64,000 bases of DNA. Origin: Candidatus Accumulibacter conexus. GTDB taxonomy: Bacteria; Pseudomonadota; Gammaproteobacteria; Burkholderiales; Rhodocyclaceae. The notes beneath the pieces are model-generated. The model did not search any database, was not told where the DNA came from, and saw nothing but the letters and a program-made list of their open reading frames with translations. Shown here in pieces: positions 37,338 through 46,706 of the stretch. The stretch is from the NCBI GenBank assembly GCA_017592775.1, contig JAGFNJ010000004.1, positions 89,254-153,253 on the forward strand, in the 5' to 3' direction. Made by a program: the position numbers and the translations under genes. Numbering within the stretch: position 1 is the first letter of the stretch; every line of letters begins with the position of its first letter.

Positions 37338-38806
37338 GGCCTCGCCGACGCGGCAGCGGTGCCGGCACGCGCCTGGGTGTACTCACGGCAGCGCGCCAGA
37401 GTCGGCACGCCCTTGCCCGGATTGAGCAGCCCATGCTCGTCGAAGGCCGCCTTGAGCCGATGAAAGGTATCGATCTCCGCCAGGCTGAACTGCTCGGCCA
37501 TGAGCATGATCTTCTCGACGCCGACACCATGCTCGCCGGTGATGGTGCCACCGAAACGAACGGAGAGTTCGAGAATCTCTGCGCCGAAGGCAGTCGCCCG
37601 GTCGAGTTCGCCCGGCTGGTTGGCGTCGTACATGATCAGCGGGTGCAGGTTGCCATCGCCGGCATGGAAGACGTTGGCACAGCGCAGCGCGTACTTGATG
37701 GAAAGGGCGTTGATCGCTTCCAGCATCTCCGCCAGTCGTCGTCGCGGAATCGTGCCATCCATGCACAGGTAGTCCGGAGTGAGGCGACCGACGGCAGGAA
37801 AGGCCGCCTTGCGCCCGGCCCAGAAGCGCAGCCGCTCGGCTTCGTTCTGCGACACGCGGATGCCGGCGGCGCCGCTCTTCTCGATCACCGCCCGCATGCG
37901 GCCAATCTCCTCGGCCACTTCCTCCGGCGTGCCGTCGGACTCGCACAGCAGGATCGCTTCCGCCTCCAGGTCATAGCCGGCATTGACGTAGGGTTCGACG
38001 GCGTGCGTCGCCTTCTTGTCCATCATCTCGAGGCCGGCCGGGATGATGCCGGCAGCGATGATGCTGGCAACGGCGTCGCCAGCCTTGCGGACATCGTCAA
38101 AGGAGGCAATCACGACCTGCGCCAGTTCAGGCTTTGGCGTCAGCCTGACGGTGACCTCGGTGATCATCGCCAACAGCCCTTCCGATCCATTGAGCAGCGC
38201 CAGCAGATCGTAACCCGGTGCGTCGAGAGCCGCATTGCCGAACTCGACGATGTCGCCGGCAATCGTCAGTCCGCGCACGCGCAGCACATTGTGTACCGTC
38301 AGGCCATACTTCAGGCAGTGCACGCCGCCGGCGTTTTCGGCGACATTGCCACCGATCGTGCACGCGATCTGCGACGACGGGTCGGGCGCGTAGTACAGGC
38401 CATACGGTGCCGCAGCCTCGGACACCGCCAGGTTGCGCACGCCGGGCTGGACGATGGCGGTGCGCGCCAGCGGGTCGACGGCGATGATCTTCTTCAGCTT
38501 CGCCAGCGACACCAGCACCCCGTCCGGATGCGGCGTCGCACCGCCCGAGAGACCGGTCGCGGCGCCGCGCGGCACGACCGGCGCCCGCAAGTCATGGCAG
38601 ATGCGCAGGATCGCCTGCGCCTGAGCCTCGTTCTCCGGCAGCGCGACCAGCAACGGCAACTGGCGAAAGGCGGTCAGACCATCGCAGTCGTACGGCCGCA
38701 TCGCTTCCTCCTCGGCCAGCAGGGCGTTGGTCGGCAGGACCGCGCGCAGGCGCGTGACCAGCTCTGGTCGGTCAACGGTGTAGCGGTCGGCCAGCGTGCT
38801 TTCCAT
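37334..38806 (-). CDS. glcD: Glycolate oxidase subunit, FAD-linked
   Basis: GlcD is the catalytic flavoprotein that oxidises glycolate to glyoxylate at the inner membrane. The 490-aa protein shows the FAD-binding signature PRGAATGLSGGATPHPDGVLVSL, then IGGNVAENAGGVHCLKYG and, near the C-terminus, TITGEHGVGVEKI with the conserved histidine. It is the first gene of glcD-glcE-glcF. The promoter was not identified in the 96 bases upstream. With the glycine cleavage operon and the lactate genes it completes a set for C2/C3 acid oxidation. Confidence 0.95.
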   Translation of the reverse strand: MESTLADRYTVDRPELVTRLRAVLPTNALLAEEEAMRPYDCDGLTAFRQLPLLVALPENEAQAQAILRICHDLRAPVVPRGAATGLSGGATPHPDGVLVSLAKLKKIIAVDPLARTAIVQPGVRNLAVSEAAAPYGLYYAPDPSSQIACTIGGNVAENAGGVHCLKYGLTVHNVLRVRGLTIAGDIVEFGNAALDAPGYDLLALLNGSEGLLAMITEVTVRLTPKPELAQVVIASFDDVRKAGDAVASIIAAGIIPAGLEMMDKKATHAVEPYVNAGYDLEAEAILLCESDGTPEEVAEEIGRMRAVIEKSGAAGIRVSQNEAERLRFWAGRKAAFPAVGRLTPDYLCMDGTIPRRRLAEMLEAINALSIKYALRCANVFHAGDGNLHPLIMYDANQPGELDRATAFGAEILELSVRFGGTITGEHGVGVEKIMLMAEQFSLAEIDTFHRLKAAFDEHGLLNPGKGVPTLARCREYTQARAGTAAASARP

Positions 38807-38902
38807 TCTCGTCCTCCCTCATCGGACAGTTGACCACTGCAGACGAGCCTCTGCTGAACGGCAGCGCCGGCAGTCGCGCCGACGACCGCCGCTGCCTGCG
38901 CC

Positions 38903-39640
38903 TCAGGCGTGGCTGACGAAACCCGAATAGCCGGGCAAACCCGCAGCCTCGGGCGACCTCGCGAAGGCGATGGCCTGCTCGATGATCCGGTTGCGGTCTT
39001 CCTCCTTCATTTTGGAGATCAGCACGTCCGTACTCCGGGTCTCGTTACGCAGGATGTCGTTGTCGAGAATCATGCGCATGCGGAAGTACTGGGCCCAGCG
39101 AAACTCGGCGAAGTCGGTCGGTCTCTTGGAGTAGCCGAAATGCGACCGTACGTACCAGGCCAGACCGCGATAGGGATCGTTGGCCAGGTCCTTGATGTGC
39201 GTCGGCAGCTGCGCTGGTTGCAGTGGCCCGCCACCGGTCTGATCGAAGAGGTAGACCCAGGCGGCGTCGTGCATGGATTTCCAGAAGTTGTACTCCTTGA
39301 GCACGCTCCAGTTGTAGAGAACCTCGACGACCACCCGCGCGTTGTCGGTCGTGATGCCGGCATCGTTGTTGCCCTTCGCCGTTTCCCAAACGGCACGCGC
39401 CAGATGGTGATGATCGGTGAGACAGAACTTGTTGTCGCGGCCGATGACGACCGGTACCGGGCGCGTGAGCAGGTAGGCGGTCAGATCATCGTGACTCTTC
39501 CTGCGCATGGACTCCACCCGTGCATAGACCTCGTCGAGGCCGACGGCGCACTGCGTCGGATGCAGGGCGGAAACCTTGATCTGGTAGAGCGCGCCACTGC
39601 GGTGGGACTTGCCTGAACATTCCTCGTAATCGAAATCCAT
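38903..39640 (-). CDS. ParB-like nuclease-fold protein (ParBc_2 type)
   Basis: This is a 245-aa soluble protein. The stretch [19 protein letters not shown] followed by [24 protein letters not shown] matches the putative ParB-like nuclease family (ParBc_2, Pfam PF08857), in which the histidines and the preceding Asp sit in the ParB/sulfiredoxin active-site region. Unlike chromosomal ParB it has no helix-turn-helix, so it is not a partition protein. Function is unknown; members also occur as stand-alone secreted or cytoplasmic proteins. The ATG at 39640 has a strong AAGGAGGAAGG site. It is divergent to cobQ, with 200 bases between. Confidence 0.75.
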   Translation of the reverse strand: MDFDYEECSGKSHRSGALYQIKVSALHPTQCAVGLDEVYARVESMRRKSHDDLTAYLLTRPVPVVIGRDNKFCLTDHHHLARAVWETAKGNNDAGITTDNARVVVEVLYNWSVLKEYNFWKSMHDAAWVYLFDQTGGGPLQPAQLPTHIKDLANDPYRGLAWYVRSHFGYSKRPTDFAEFRWAQYFRMRMILDNDILRNETRSTDVLISKMKEEDRNRIIEQAIAFARSPEAAGLPGYSGFVSHA

Positions 39641-39840
39641 CGCCTTCCTCCTTGGTTGTCGTTGGTCATGACCCCGCTCCATGGACCGATGATAGATGCC
39701 GCGCCTGGGGTCCCTGCCGTTGCGAGCGCGCACAGCCGTCAGCGGCCACCGAACAAGAATGCCGATGGCGGCGACATCCGTCAACACAAGTTCGCACGCG
39801 AGACGTGCGACAATCACGATGCCCAATCCGAGTTCCCCGC

Positions 39841-41313
39841 ATGAACGACCAGCGAACCCCCTGCCTGATGGTGCAGGGATGCACGTCCGACGCCGGCAAG
39901 AGCGTCCTGGTGACGGCTCTCTGCCGCATCCTCCACCGCCGCGGCATCCGCGTCGCACCCTTCAAGCCACAGAACATGGCGCTCAACTCGGCGGTGACCG
40001 TCGATGGCGGCGAGATCGGCCGTGCGCAGGCTCTGCAGGCGCTCGCCGCCGGCCTGTCGGCGCACACCGACTTCAACCCGGTGCTGCTCAAGCCGGCGAC
40101 CGACAGGCGCGCGCAGGTGATCGTTCACGGCAAGGCGCTGCGCGACCTCGATGCACGCGACTACCACGCCTACAAGCCGCTCGCGATGCAAGCCGTTCTC
40201 GCATCCTGGCAACGCCTGTGTGGGCAGTACGAGTGCCTGCTGGTCGAGGGTGCCGGCAGCCCGGCGGAAATCAACCTGCGCGATCGCGACATCGCCAACA
40301 TGGGCTTTGCCGAGGCGGTTGACTGCCCGGTGATCCTGATCGCCGACATCGACCGCGGCGGCGTCTTTGCCCACCTCTGCGGCACGCTCGACCTGCTCTC
40401 CGAGTCCGAGCAGGCGCGCGTCAAGGGCTTTGTCATCAACCGCTTCCGCGGCGACGTCGGCCTCCTCGAGAGCGGCCTGCGCTGGCTCGAACGGCGCACC
40501 GGCAAGCCGGTGCTCGGCGTTCTGCCCTATCTGCACGGCCTCTATCTCGACGCCGAGGATGCCGTGCCGCGACAGCCCGAGCGCAAGAGTGCGACCGCGC
40601 TGCGCGTCATCGCCCCGGCCTACCCGAGAATCTCGAATCACAACGACCTCGACCCGCTGCGCTTTCACCCGGAAGTCGATTTTCGCTTCGTCGGGGCGAA
40701 CGAGCCGCCGCCGCCCTGCGAACTGATCGTCCTGCCGGGATCGAAGGCGGTGCAGTCCGACCTCGCCTGGCTGCGCGCCCAGGGCTGGGAAGAGGCGATT
40801 CGCCGGCACCTGCGCTACGGCGGCAAAGTGATCGGCATCTGCGGCGGCCTGCAGATGCTCGGCCGCCAACTGCACGACCCACTTGGGCTCGAGGGCCCAG
40901 CCGGCAGCACTCCGGGGCTTGGCTGGCTGAAATACGAGACGACGCTGGCCGCCGAGAAGACGCTCGAGAATGTCAGCGGCAGTCTGCTGCTGCCGGGTTC
41001 AGGCTCGCCGCCGTTGAGCGGCTATCGCATCCACATGGGCGTCACCAGCGGCAAGGCCCTGCAGCGACCGGCGACGATGCTCGGCGGCCGCCCGGACGGC
41101 GCGCTGTCGGAAGACGGCCAGGTGCTCGGCACCTACTGTCACGGCCTCTTCGACTCGCCGCCAGCCCTGGCTGCGCTGCTCGCCTGGTCCGGCCATCGCC
41201 CGGCACAGGAATTCGACGCGCGAAAGCGCCGCGAGAGCGACATCGAGCGGCTCGCCGACGCCGTCGAGCAGAACGTCGATCTGCAGCGTCTGGCCGAGTG
41301 GCTGCCGCTCTAG
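39841..41313 (+). CDS. cobQ: Cobyric acid synthase (glutamine-hydrolysing)
   Basis: CobQ (CbiP) amidates four side chains of adenosylcobyrinic acid diamide using glutamine and ATP. The 490-aa protein has an N-terminal P-loop-like domain with [17 protein letters not shown] and a C-terminal class I amidotransferase with cysteine in [10 protein letters not shown] and histidine in TYCHGLF. The ATG at 39841 starts the standard [12 protein letters not shown] region after nine residues. The stop codon shares a CTAG with the stop of the convergent universal stress gene. No cobalamin riboswitch signature was seen in the 200 bases upstream. Confidence 0.95.
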   Translation: MNDQRTPCLMVQGCTSDAGKSVLVTALCRILHRRGIRVAPFKPQNMALNSAVTVDGGEIGRAQALQALAAGLSAHTDFNPVLLKPATDRRAQVIVHGKALRDLDARDYHAYKPLAMQAVLASWQRLCGQYECLLVEGAGSPAEINLRDRDIANMGFAEAVDCPVILIADIDRGGVFAHLCGTLDLLSESEQARVKGFVINRFRGDVGLLESGLRWLERRTGKPVLGVLPYLHGLYLDAEDAVPRQPERKSATALRVIAPAYPRISNHNDLDPLRFHPEVDFRFVGANEPPPPCELIVLPGSKAVQSDLAWLRAQGWEEAIRRHLRYGGKVIGICGGLQMLGRQLHDPLGLEGPAGSTPGLGWLKYETTLAAEKTLENVSGSLLLPGSGSPPLSGYRIHMGVTSGKALQRPATMLGGRPDGALSEDGQVLGTYCHGLFDSPPALAALLAWSGHRPAQEFDARKRRESDIERLADAVEQNVDLQRLAEWLPL

Positions 41314-41774
41314 ACTTCCGGATCCTCGCCGCGCACCAGCAGCAGCGAGGTCTGTCCCTTGCGCACCAGACGCTCGGCGACACTGCCGACGAAGAAACGC
41401 TCGATTCCCCGCCGCCCGTGCGTGCCGACCACCAGCAGGTCCGCCTGCCACTCGCCCGACGCTTCGATCAGCATGTCGGAGACGTGTTTCTCCTCCGACT
41501 CGACGAGCCGAATCTCGGCGTCGATGCCGGCGGCACGTGCCTCTTCCTGCAGGCCAGCGAGAAAGCCCTGAGCGCCGAGACGCATTCGCGCCTCCGCCTT
41601 GCCGACGCTGTTGGGCAACATCATCGCCACCTCGCGCTGCGCCAGCAGGGTCTCGTCGACCGCGTGGCAGATCGCCAGTCGCGCGTCGTTCGCCCGCGCC
41701 AGAGCGATCGCCGCCCGCATCACCTGGCTGGTCATGAAACTCTGGTCAACAGCCACCATGATCCTTTTGTACAT
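41310..41774 (-). CDS. Universal stress protein (UspA family)
   Basis: This 154-aa UspA domain protein is of the ATP-binding type. N-terminal [12 protein letters not shown] and the C-terminal [24 protein letters not shown] hold the G-2x-G-9x-G(S/T) nucleotide-binding motif. It is cytoplasmic and probably dimeric. A GAGGA site precedes the ATG at 41774. The stop overlaps the cobQ stop in a shared CTAG (41310-41313), so no space separates the convergent genes. It interrupts the cobalamin cluster without an obvious link to it. Confidence 0.92.
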   Translation of the reverse strand: MYKRIMVAVDQSFMTSQVMRAAIALARANDARLAICHAVDETLLAQREVAMMLPNSVGKAEARMRLGAQGFLAGLQEEARAAGIDAEIRLVESEEKHVSDMLIEASGEWQADLLVVGTHGRRGIERFFVGSVAERLVRKGQTSLLLVRGEDPEV

Positions 41775-41848
41775 AGTCGCGATTCCTCGTTCGGCAAGGT
41801 TGTCTGACAAGCTGCACAATAACACCGATGGATCGCCAACAGCAGATC

Positions 41849-42394
41849 CTACTTGAGCGTCAGCGGCAGTCCCGCGGCAACCAGCGTCACCTGCTCGCAG
41901 ACCGCCGCCACGCGCTGGTTCAGGCGACCCTGCTCGTCGGCAAACAGCCGCGAAACGGCTGCCATCGGCACGACGCCGCAGCCGACCTCGTTGGAAACCA
42001 GGATGATCCGCCCGGGCAACTCCGGCAGCGACTCGACCAGCGCCTGCGTCGCACCGGCCAGGCGCTGGCAACGGATCGCCTCGCCGGACGCGGCCTGACT
42101 CGCTGCTTCGCCGGCAAAAAGCAGGTTCGACAACCACAGCGTCAGACAGTCGACCAGCAGGCAGACACCCGGCGCGGCGTGCTGCCGCAGCGCCGCAGCG
42201 AGGTCGAGCGGCTCGACGACCAGCCCCCACTCCGGACTGCGCCTGGCCTTGTGGTGCTCGATGCGGCGTGCCATCTCTGCGTCGAGCGCCAGCGCGGTCG
42301 CGACATAAACCACGTGCAGACCGCACTCGCCGGCCCGGCGCTCGGCCAGCAGACTCTTGCCCGAACGGGCACCACCCAGGATCAGTTCTCGCAT
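41849..42394 (-). CDS. cobU: Adenosylcobinamide kinase / guanylyltransferase
   Basis: CobU (CobP) phosphorylates adenosylcobinamide and transfers GMP to it, activating it for nucleotide-loop assembly. The 181-aa protein begins with the P-loop LILGGARSGKSLLAE (4-18), has the guanylylated histidine in ARRIEHHKARR (near residue 45) and ends with VSNEVGCGVVPM and LFADEQGRLNQRVA. It is divergent to cobT with 48 bases between. With cobQ and cobT it covers most late steps; cobS, cobC and cobD are not in the window. Confidence 0.95.
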   Translation of the reverse strand: MRELILGGARSGKSLLAERRAGECGLHVVYVATALALDAEMARRIEHHKARRSPEWGLVVEPLDLAAALRQHAAPGVCLLVDCLTLWLSNLLFAGEAASQAASGEAIRCQRLAGATQALVESLPELPGRIILVSNEVGCGVVPMAAVSRLFADEQGRLNQRVAAVCEQVTLVAAGLPLTLK

Positions 42395-42442
42395 GGCGGC
42401 GAGCTTATCATGCGCCGGGGACGAGTATAATCCGCCGCTTCG

Positions 42443-43498
42443 ATGCCGCCATTCGTCGCCCCCATGAACTTCACGATCGAAGCGACCACTCTCGTTCCCG
42501 GCCTGCAGGCGCGGATCGACGGCAAGACCAAGCCGCCGGGATCGCTCGGCGAACTCGAACGCCTGGCGCTGCAGATCGGCATGATCCAGCAGTCACTGAC
42601 GCCGGACCTGGGCCAACCGCGACTGCTGGTCTTCGCCGGCGACCACGGGGCAGCACTGGCAGGCGTCTCCGCCTACCCGCAGGAAGTGACCTGGCAGATG
42701 GTCGAGAATTTCCTTGCCGGGGGAGCTGCCATAAACGTCTTCGCGCGCCACAACGGTCTGCAGTTGCAGGTCGTCGACGCCGGCGTCGCGCACGACTTCG
42801 GCGCCCGCAGCGGACTGATCGATGCCAAGATCGCCAGCGGCACGTGCAACTATCTGGTCCAGCCGGCGATGAGCCATGCGCAGCGGGATCAGGCGCTGGC
42901 CCGTGGCGCCGCGATCGTCGACGGACTCGCCGACCAGGGCTGCCGGGTGATCGCTTTCGGCGAAATGGGAATCGGCAATACCGCCTCTGCCGCGCTGCTG
43001 ACGCACCAGCTCACCGGCACGCCACTCAGCGACTGCGTCGGTCGCGGCACCGGCCTCGACGATGCCGGGCTGGCGCGCAAGCGGGAACTGCTGGCACAGG
43101 CGGCGAGCCGGGCCCACCTGCCGCCGGACGCCGATGCGCTCGACGTGCTGGCCGAGTTCGGCGGCTTCGAGATCGCCATGCTGAGCGGCGCCATGCTTGC
43201 CGCGGCGGCCCGCCGCATGGTGCTGCTGATCGACGGCTTCATCGTCACCGCCGCACTGCTGGTCGCCGCCCGCCATGCACCGGCCGTTCGCGATTACTGC
43301 GTCTTCTGCCACCGCTCCGCCGAAGCCGGTCATCAGGCGCAACTGCGCACCCTCGCCGCCGAGCCGTTGCTCGATCTCGGCCTGCGCCTCGGCGAAGGGA
43401 CCGGCGCCGCGCTGGCCTGGCCACTGGTCCGCGCGGCTGCCGCTTTTGTCAACGAGATGGCAAGCTTCGCCAGCGCCGGGGTCAGCGAGCAGCTCTGA
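42443..43498 (+). CDS. cobT: Nicotinate-nucleotide-dimethylbenzimidazole phosphoribosyltransferase
   Basis: CobT makes alpha-ribazole phosphate, the lower ligand precursor of cobalamin. The 351-aa protein has the family patterns [42 protein letters not shown] and, near the C-terminus, the catalytic glutamate in [11 protein letters not shown]. The ATG at 42464 (MNFTIEA) is an alternative start seven codons in. A TATAAT at 42426-42431 lies just upstream but leaves a leader of only about ten bases, and the -35 is weak. Confidence 0.94.
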   Translation: MPPFVAPMNFTIEATTLVPGLQARIDGKTKPPGSLGELERLALQIGMIQQSLTPDLGQPRLLVFAGDHGAALAGVSAYPQEVTWQMVENFLAGGAAINVFARHNGLQLQVVDAGVAHDFGARSGLIDAKIASGTCNYLVQPAMSHAQRDQALARGAAIVDGLADQGCRVIAFGEMGIGNTASAALLTHQLTGTPLSDCVGRGTGLDDAGLARKRELLAQAASRAHLPPDADALDVLAEFGGFEIAMLSGAMLAAAARRMVLLIDGFIVTAALLVAARHAPAVRDYCVFCHRSAEAGHQAQLRTLAAEPLLDLGLRLGEGTGAALAWPLVRAAAAFVNEMASFASAGVSEQL

Positions 43499-43597
43499 GA
43501 ACCCGTTCATGAGGTCCTCGGCGAACACAACGGGACGCTCATGGTTGCCGCCAGCGGCACCGCCGTCTTCGTCGAGCAGGCGGGCGGCGACGACCGC

Positions 43598-44884
43598 TCA
43601 CAGCAGCATGGCGACGACGCTGCCGCAGGAAAGCGTCGCCAGGGTGCCCGAAAGCAGCGTCCAGGGAGCGAGTTGGACGATCTCTGCGCGTCGCTCGGGC
43701 ACCATCGACGACATGCCGCCGAGGAGAATCCCGAGACTGCCGAGATTGGCGAAGCCGCACAGGGCGTAGGTCATGATGATCCGGCTGCGTGCCGACAAGG
43801 CCTCTGGCGTCAGGCGCGCCAGCTCGAGATAGGCGAGCAGTTCGTTGAGCACCGTCTTCGTCCCCAGCAGTTCCCCGGCGACCGCCGACTCGGACCAGGG
43901 TATGCCGGCCATCCAGGCCAGCGGCGCCATCACCCAGCCGAGCAGACGCTGCAGCGAGACGGCTGCGCCGGCGACGGTCGGCAGCGTGCCGAGAATCTGA
44001 TTGGCCAGGCTGACCAGAGCCACCAGGACGATCAACATGGCGGCAATATTGATCAGCAGCGTCGCCCCTTCGCCGGTACCGCGAGTGATCGCCTCCATGC
44101 CGCTGCGGTCGGTCGGCGGCAGCGCGAGATGGCGCCCGCTGGGAGCACCAGCAGGTGGCACGAGGATGACGGCGAAGGTGATCGCGGCCGGCGCGCTGAT
44201 GAACGAGGCGGCCAGAATGTGGCCCAGCGCATCCGGGACGACAGGCCCCAGGATGCTGGCGTAGAGCGCCATCACCGTACCGGCGACGCCGGCCATGCCG
44301 CTGCTCATGATGATGAACAGCTCACCGCGACTGACGGCTGCCAGGTAGGGCCGGATCAACAGCGGTGCCTCGATCATGCCGACGAAGACGTTCGCGGCAC
44401 TGGACATGCCGACCGCGCCGCCGACGCCGAGGGTCTTCTCGAGCAGCAGCGAAAAGCTGCGCACCAGCAAGGGCAACACGCGCCAGTGGTAAAGCAGCGC
44501 CGACAGGGCGCTCATCACCAGCACCACCGGCAAGGCCTGGAAAGCAAGGACAAAACTGCTCCCCGGAGCGATCTCATCGTACGGTAACGGTGCTCCACCG
44601 AGGAAACCGAAGACCAGCGCCGTTCCCGTGCGCGTCGCTGCGGCGACCGCCAGCAAGGCATCGTTACAGGCGGCGAAGAAAGCCCGCGCCCCCGGCAGGC
44701 GAAAGATCAGCAGCGCCAGCAGCCCCTGCAACACGACTCCGCCGCACACGGTGCGCCAAGGAACCGCCGACCGCTGTGCCGATAGCACCCAGGCCAGAGC
44801 GAGCAGCAGCAGGTAACCGAGGACGGCCTGCAGCAGCGGATTCAAGAGCACGCCCCGTTCTGTCCGTACGGCCGCCTGCTGCAC
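43598..44884 (-). CDS. Concentrative nucleoside transporter (CNT/NupC family)
   Basis: This is an inner-membrane nucleoside:cation symporter of about 428 aa with 9-10 hydrophobic segments. CNT marks are the helical hairpin region GVGGAVGMSSAANVFVGMIEAPLLIRPY with the substrate-binding Gly/Ser and Glu, and GTKTVLNELLAYLEL with the Asn-Glu pair. A possible start later than GTG 44884 (VLLNPLLQ, about 12 codons in) would begin the protein directly at the first helix. It lies 99 bases from cobT on the opposite strand. Import of purine nucleosides would complement guaBA in this window. Substrate range is unknown. Confidence 0.9.
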   Translation of the reverse strand: MQQAAVRTERGVLLNPLLQAVLGYLLLLALAWVLSAQRSAVPWRTVCGGVVLQGLLALLIFRLPGARAFFAACNDALLAVAAATRTGTALVFGFLGGAPLPYDEIAPGSSFVLAFQALPVVLVMSALSALLYHWRVLPLLVRSFSLLLEKTLGVGGAVGMSSAANVFVGMIEAPLLIRPYLAAVSRGELFIIMSSGMAGVAGTVMALYASILGPVVPDALGHILAASFISAPAAITFAVILVPPAGAPSGRHLALPPTDRSGMEAITRGTGEGATLLINIAAMLIVLVALVSLANQILGTLPTVAGAAVSLQRLLGWVMAPLAWMAGIPWSESAVAGELLGTKTVLNELLAYLELARLTPEALSARSRIIMTYALCGFANLGSLGILLGGMSSMVPERRAEIVQLAPWTLLSGTLATLSCGSVVAMLL

Positions 44885-44977
44885 ACGCAGAGGCTGCGCG
44901 AGGCCGGGACCGGTCGGCGACTGCCGCTCGCAGCCGCCGACCGGCTTGGTGTCCGGGCGACAGCAGGCGCTCTCGCG

Positions 44978-45400
44978 CTAGCGAGTCGCCGCCGGCGGTG
45001 GGGACAGCACCGCGGCGGGCGCGAACTCGGGACGAATCTGGCTGGCATTGCGGTACGCCGGCTGAATCTGGTCGGCCGGGGTGGGCGGAACCTCGCGCTG
45101 CTGCCATGGCACTGCGGGTGACGGTGCGTCGGGAGCGAAGCGTGCGCCGTAGTTGCGCTGGTAACGATCGAGAAAACGCCGCATCTGTTCATAGTCTGCG
45201 CAGTTCCGGGGAGCGAGGCAACGGCCGAAGACCTCGAAGGCACCCGGCGCTGGCACAGGATAGCCATAGGGCGCCAGCCACGGCCCATGCGGAGCAGGCC
45301 AGACGCCAGCGGCCCAATCGCCACCAACGACGACGGTTGTCGCAGCGGCTGCAGAAGTGAGGCTGAACAACGCGGCAGCAAGCAGGGGACGGGTTCGCAT
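44978..45400 (-). CDS. Secreted hypothetical protein, proline-rich
   Basis: This 140-aa protein has a signal peptide (MRTRPLLAAALFSLTSAAAA). The mature part has an aromatic/proline-rich stretch (WPAPHGPWLAPYGYPVP), two cysteines in GRCLAPRNCADYEQ that may pair, and a disordered C-terminal tail. It is periplasmic or extracellular. No family is recognised. The reading frame runs further upstream, but the ATG at 45400 starts the signal sequence. Codon bias supports coding. Confidence 0.66.
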   Translation of the reverse strand: MRTRPLLAAALFSLTSAAAATTVVVGGDWAAGVWPAPHGPWLAPYGYPVPAPGAFEVFGRCLAPRNCADYEQMRRFLDRYQRNYGARFAPDAPSPAVPWQQREVPPTPADQIQPAYRNASQIRPEFAPAAVLSPPPAATR

Positions 45401-45693
45401 CAGAGCGAGTGTAGCACCGCCAGTCGGGTGGGAGCACAAGTGCAGTCGCCGTCGACGACCTGCCGCACGGCGGCGGGCCAGCCGCAGCACAGCGACCGGC
45501 AACGGCAGCGCCGCGTGCCGTCAGAGGCCCTCACCGGCAACCAACGGGCACAGCGAGGGGGCGATTCCCGCCGCAGTGTGAAAAGTCGCACGCAGCGTTT
45601 CGCCGCCCGGTGTAGAGTCTTTTCCGTCCATCACTGTCAGCGGGCCGATGCGTACGGCCCGGCTGTCAGATTGACCGGAGTCCTGACGCCGCC

Positions 45694-46029
45694 ATGAAAT
45701 GTCCCAAATGCCACTCGGAAGACCTCCACCGGTCGCGTCGCCGCGGCCTGAAGGAAGGCTGGAGCCTGCGTCGCAAACAACTGGCCCCCTATCGCTGCTC
45801 GGCCTGCGGCAACCGCTTCATCGCCGCGGAACCGCGGCCATCCGGACAGGAGCGCGCGCTGTCGATTGCCGACTACCTCGGCCTGAACAGCAGGGCACGA
45901 GAACGCTGCAATGGCACCGTGATCCTCGGCGGACTCAGCTCGCTGCTCATCCTGCTGAGCATTCTGTTGTTCCTGGCGCTGGCCCTGGGCTGGATCGAGC
46001 CAGAATCACTGCCACGACGCGGACCCTGA
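45694..46029 (+). CDS. Zinc-ribbon protein with one membrane helix
   Basis: This is a 111-aa protein. CPKC at residues 3-6 and CSAC at 35-38 form a zinc ribbon; a basic stretch lies between them (HRSRRRGLKEGWSLRRKQ). A single hydrophobic helix follows (about 77-99, ILGGLSSLLILLSILLFLAL). The ribbon should be cytoplasmic because of the positive-inside rule. No family is recognised, and similar proteins occur in many proteobacteria. The 293 bases before it hold no clear promoter or gene. Confidence 0.72.
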   Translation: MKCPKCHSEDLHRSRRRGLKEGWSLRRKQLAPYRCSACGNRFIAAEPRPSGQERALSIADYLGLNSRARERCNGTVILGGLSSLLILLSILLFLALALGWIEPESLPRRGP

Positions 46030-46179
46030 GTCACCCCAGCAGATCGCCGCTTTCTGTCTGCCCGGGGTTTCATGCGGCGATAAAGTGCTAAAATCTTGAG
46101 TTGATCGACGCTTGCCGGTCAACCTTCAAGCTTCTGGCTCGTTGTAGTCATTTTTTACCGTCCATAAGGAACCCCCACC

Positions 46180-46506
46180 ATGAACAAGTCCCTCCTCGTT
46201 GCTGCGCTGCTCGCTCTGGCCGTTACCGCCTGTGGCAAGAAAGAAGAAGCCAAGCCGGCCGCCGCTCCCGCTGCTGCCCCGGCCGCTGCTGCTCCTGCCG
46301 CCGCCCCGGCTGCTGCTGCCCCGGCCGCCGCTCCGGCTGCTGCCCCTGCCGCCGAAGCTGCCAAGCCGGCCGACGCCGCTGCCAAGCCGGCCGAAGCCGC
46401 AGCGGCAGCCAGTGCCGCGGCTGGTGCCGCTGCCGACGCCGCCAAGGACGCTGCCAAGGCCGCTGGTGCTGCTGCCGACGCCACCAAGGACGCTGCCAAG
46501 AAGTAA
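46180..46506 (+). CDS. Alanine-rich lipoprotein
   Basis: This is a 108-aa protein with a lipobox (LLALAVTAC, lipidated cysteine at 18) and a mature region composed almost only of Ala, Pro, Lys, Glu and Asp. Residues 27-58 form Ala-Pro repeats, and the last 45 residues form an amphipathic Ala/Lys/Asp helix. It is probably tethered to the outer membrane as a flexible spacer, comparable in composition to peptidoglycan-spanning lipoproteins, but no peptidoglycan-binding motif is present. It is followed by a strong terminator at 46529-46556. Confidence 0.75.
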   Translation: MNKSLLVAALLALAVTACGKKEEAKPAAAPAAAPAAAAPAAAPAAAAPAAAPAAAPAAEAAKPADAAAKPAEAAAAASAAAGAAADAAKDAAKAAGAAADATKDAAKK

Positions 46507-46528
46507 GCTCTGTGCCACAACAGAACAG

Positions 46529-46556
46529 AAAAAAGCCGGCGCAAGCCGGCTTTTTT
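46529..46556. terminator. Bidirectional intrinsic terminator
   Basis: GCCGGC (46535-46540) and GCCGGC (46545-46550) pair around GCAA, flanked by six A bases on the left and six T bases on the right, so it can work in both directions. It ends the alanine-rich lipoprotein transcript from the left and could end the dapA-bamC-metallohydrolase transcript from the right. Confidence 0.9.
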
Positions 46557-46706
46557 CTTTCCACGCGGACGACCCTCGAAGCTCGCGCACTGCTGCCGCG
46601 CACGTTCCGCCTTGCGCCGCCGGCCGGCTGTGCGGGGCCCGGGTCGGCCGCGTTGCTCGTGCGCAGCGGACACCATTGGCCTGTTGGTGGCCATTCGCAC
46701 AGCCGC

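Noticed and set aside
39641-39840. Cobalamin riboswitch upstream of cobQ
   Set aside because: The B12-box consensus and the conserved cores were not found; only a short inverted segment near the gene is present.
42395-42442. Cobalamin riboswitch between cobU and cobT
   Set aside because: The gap is only 48 bases, too short for a B12 aptamer.
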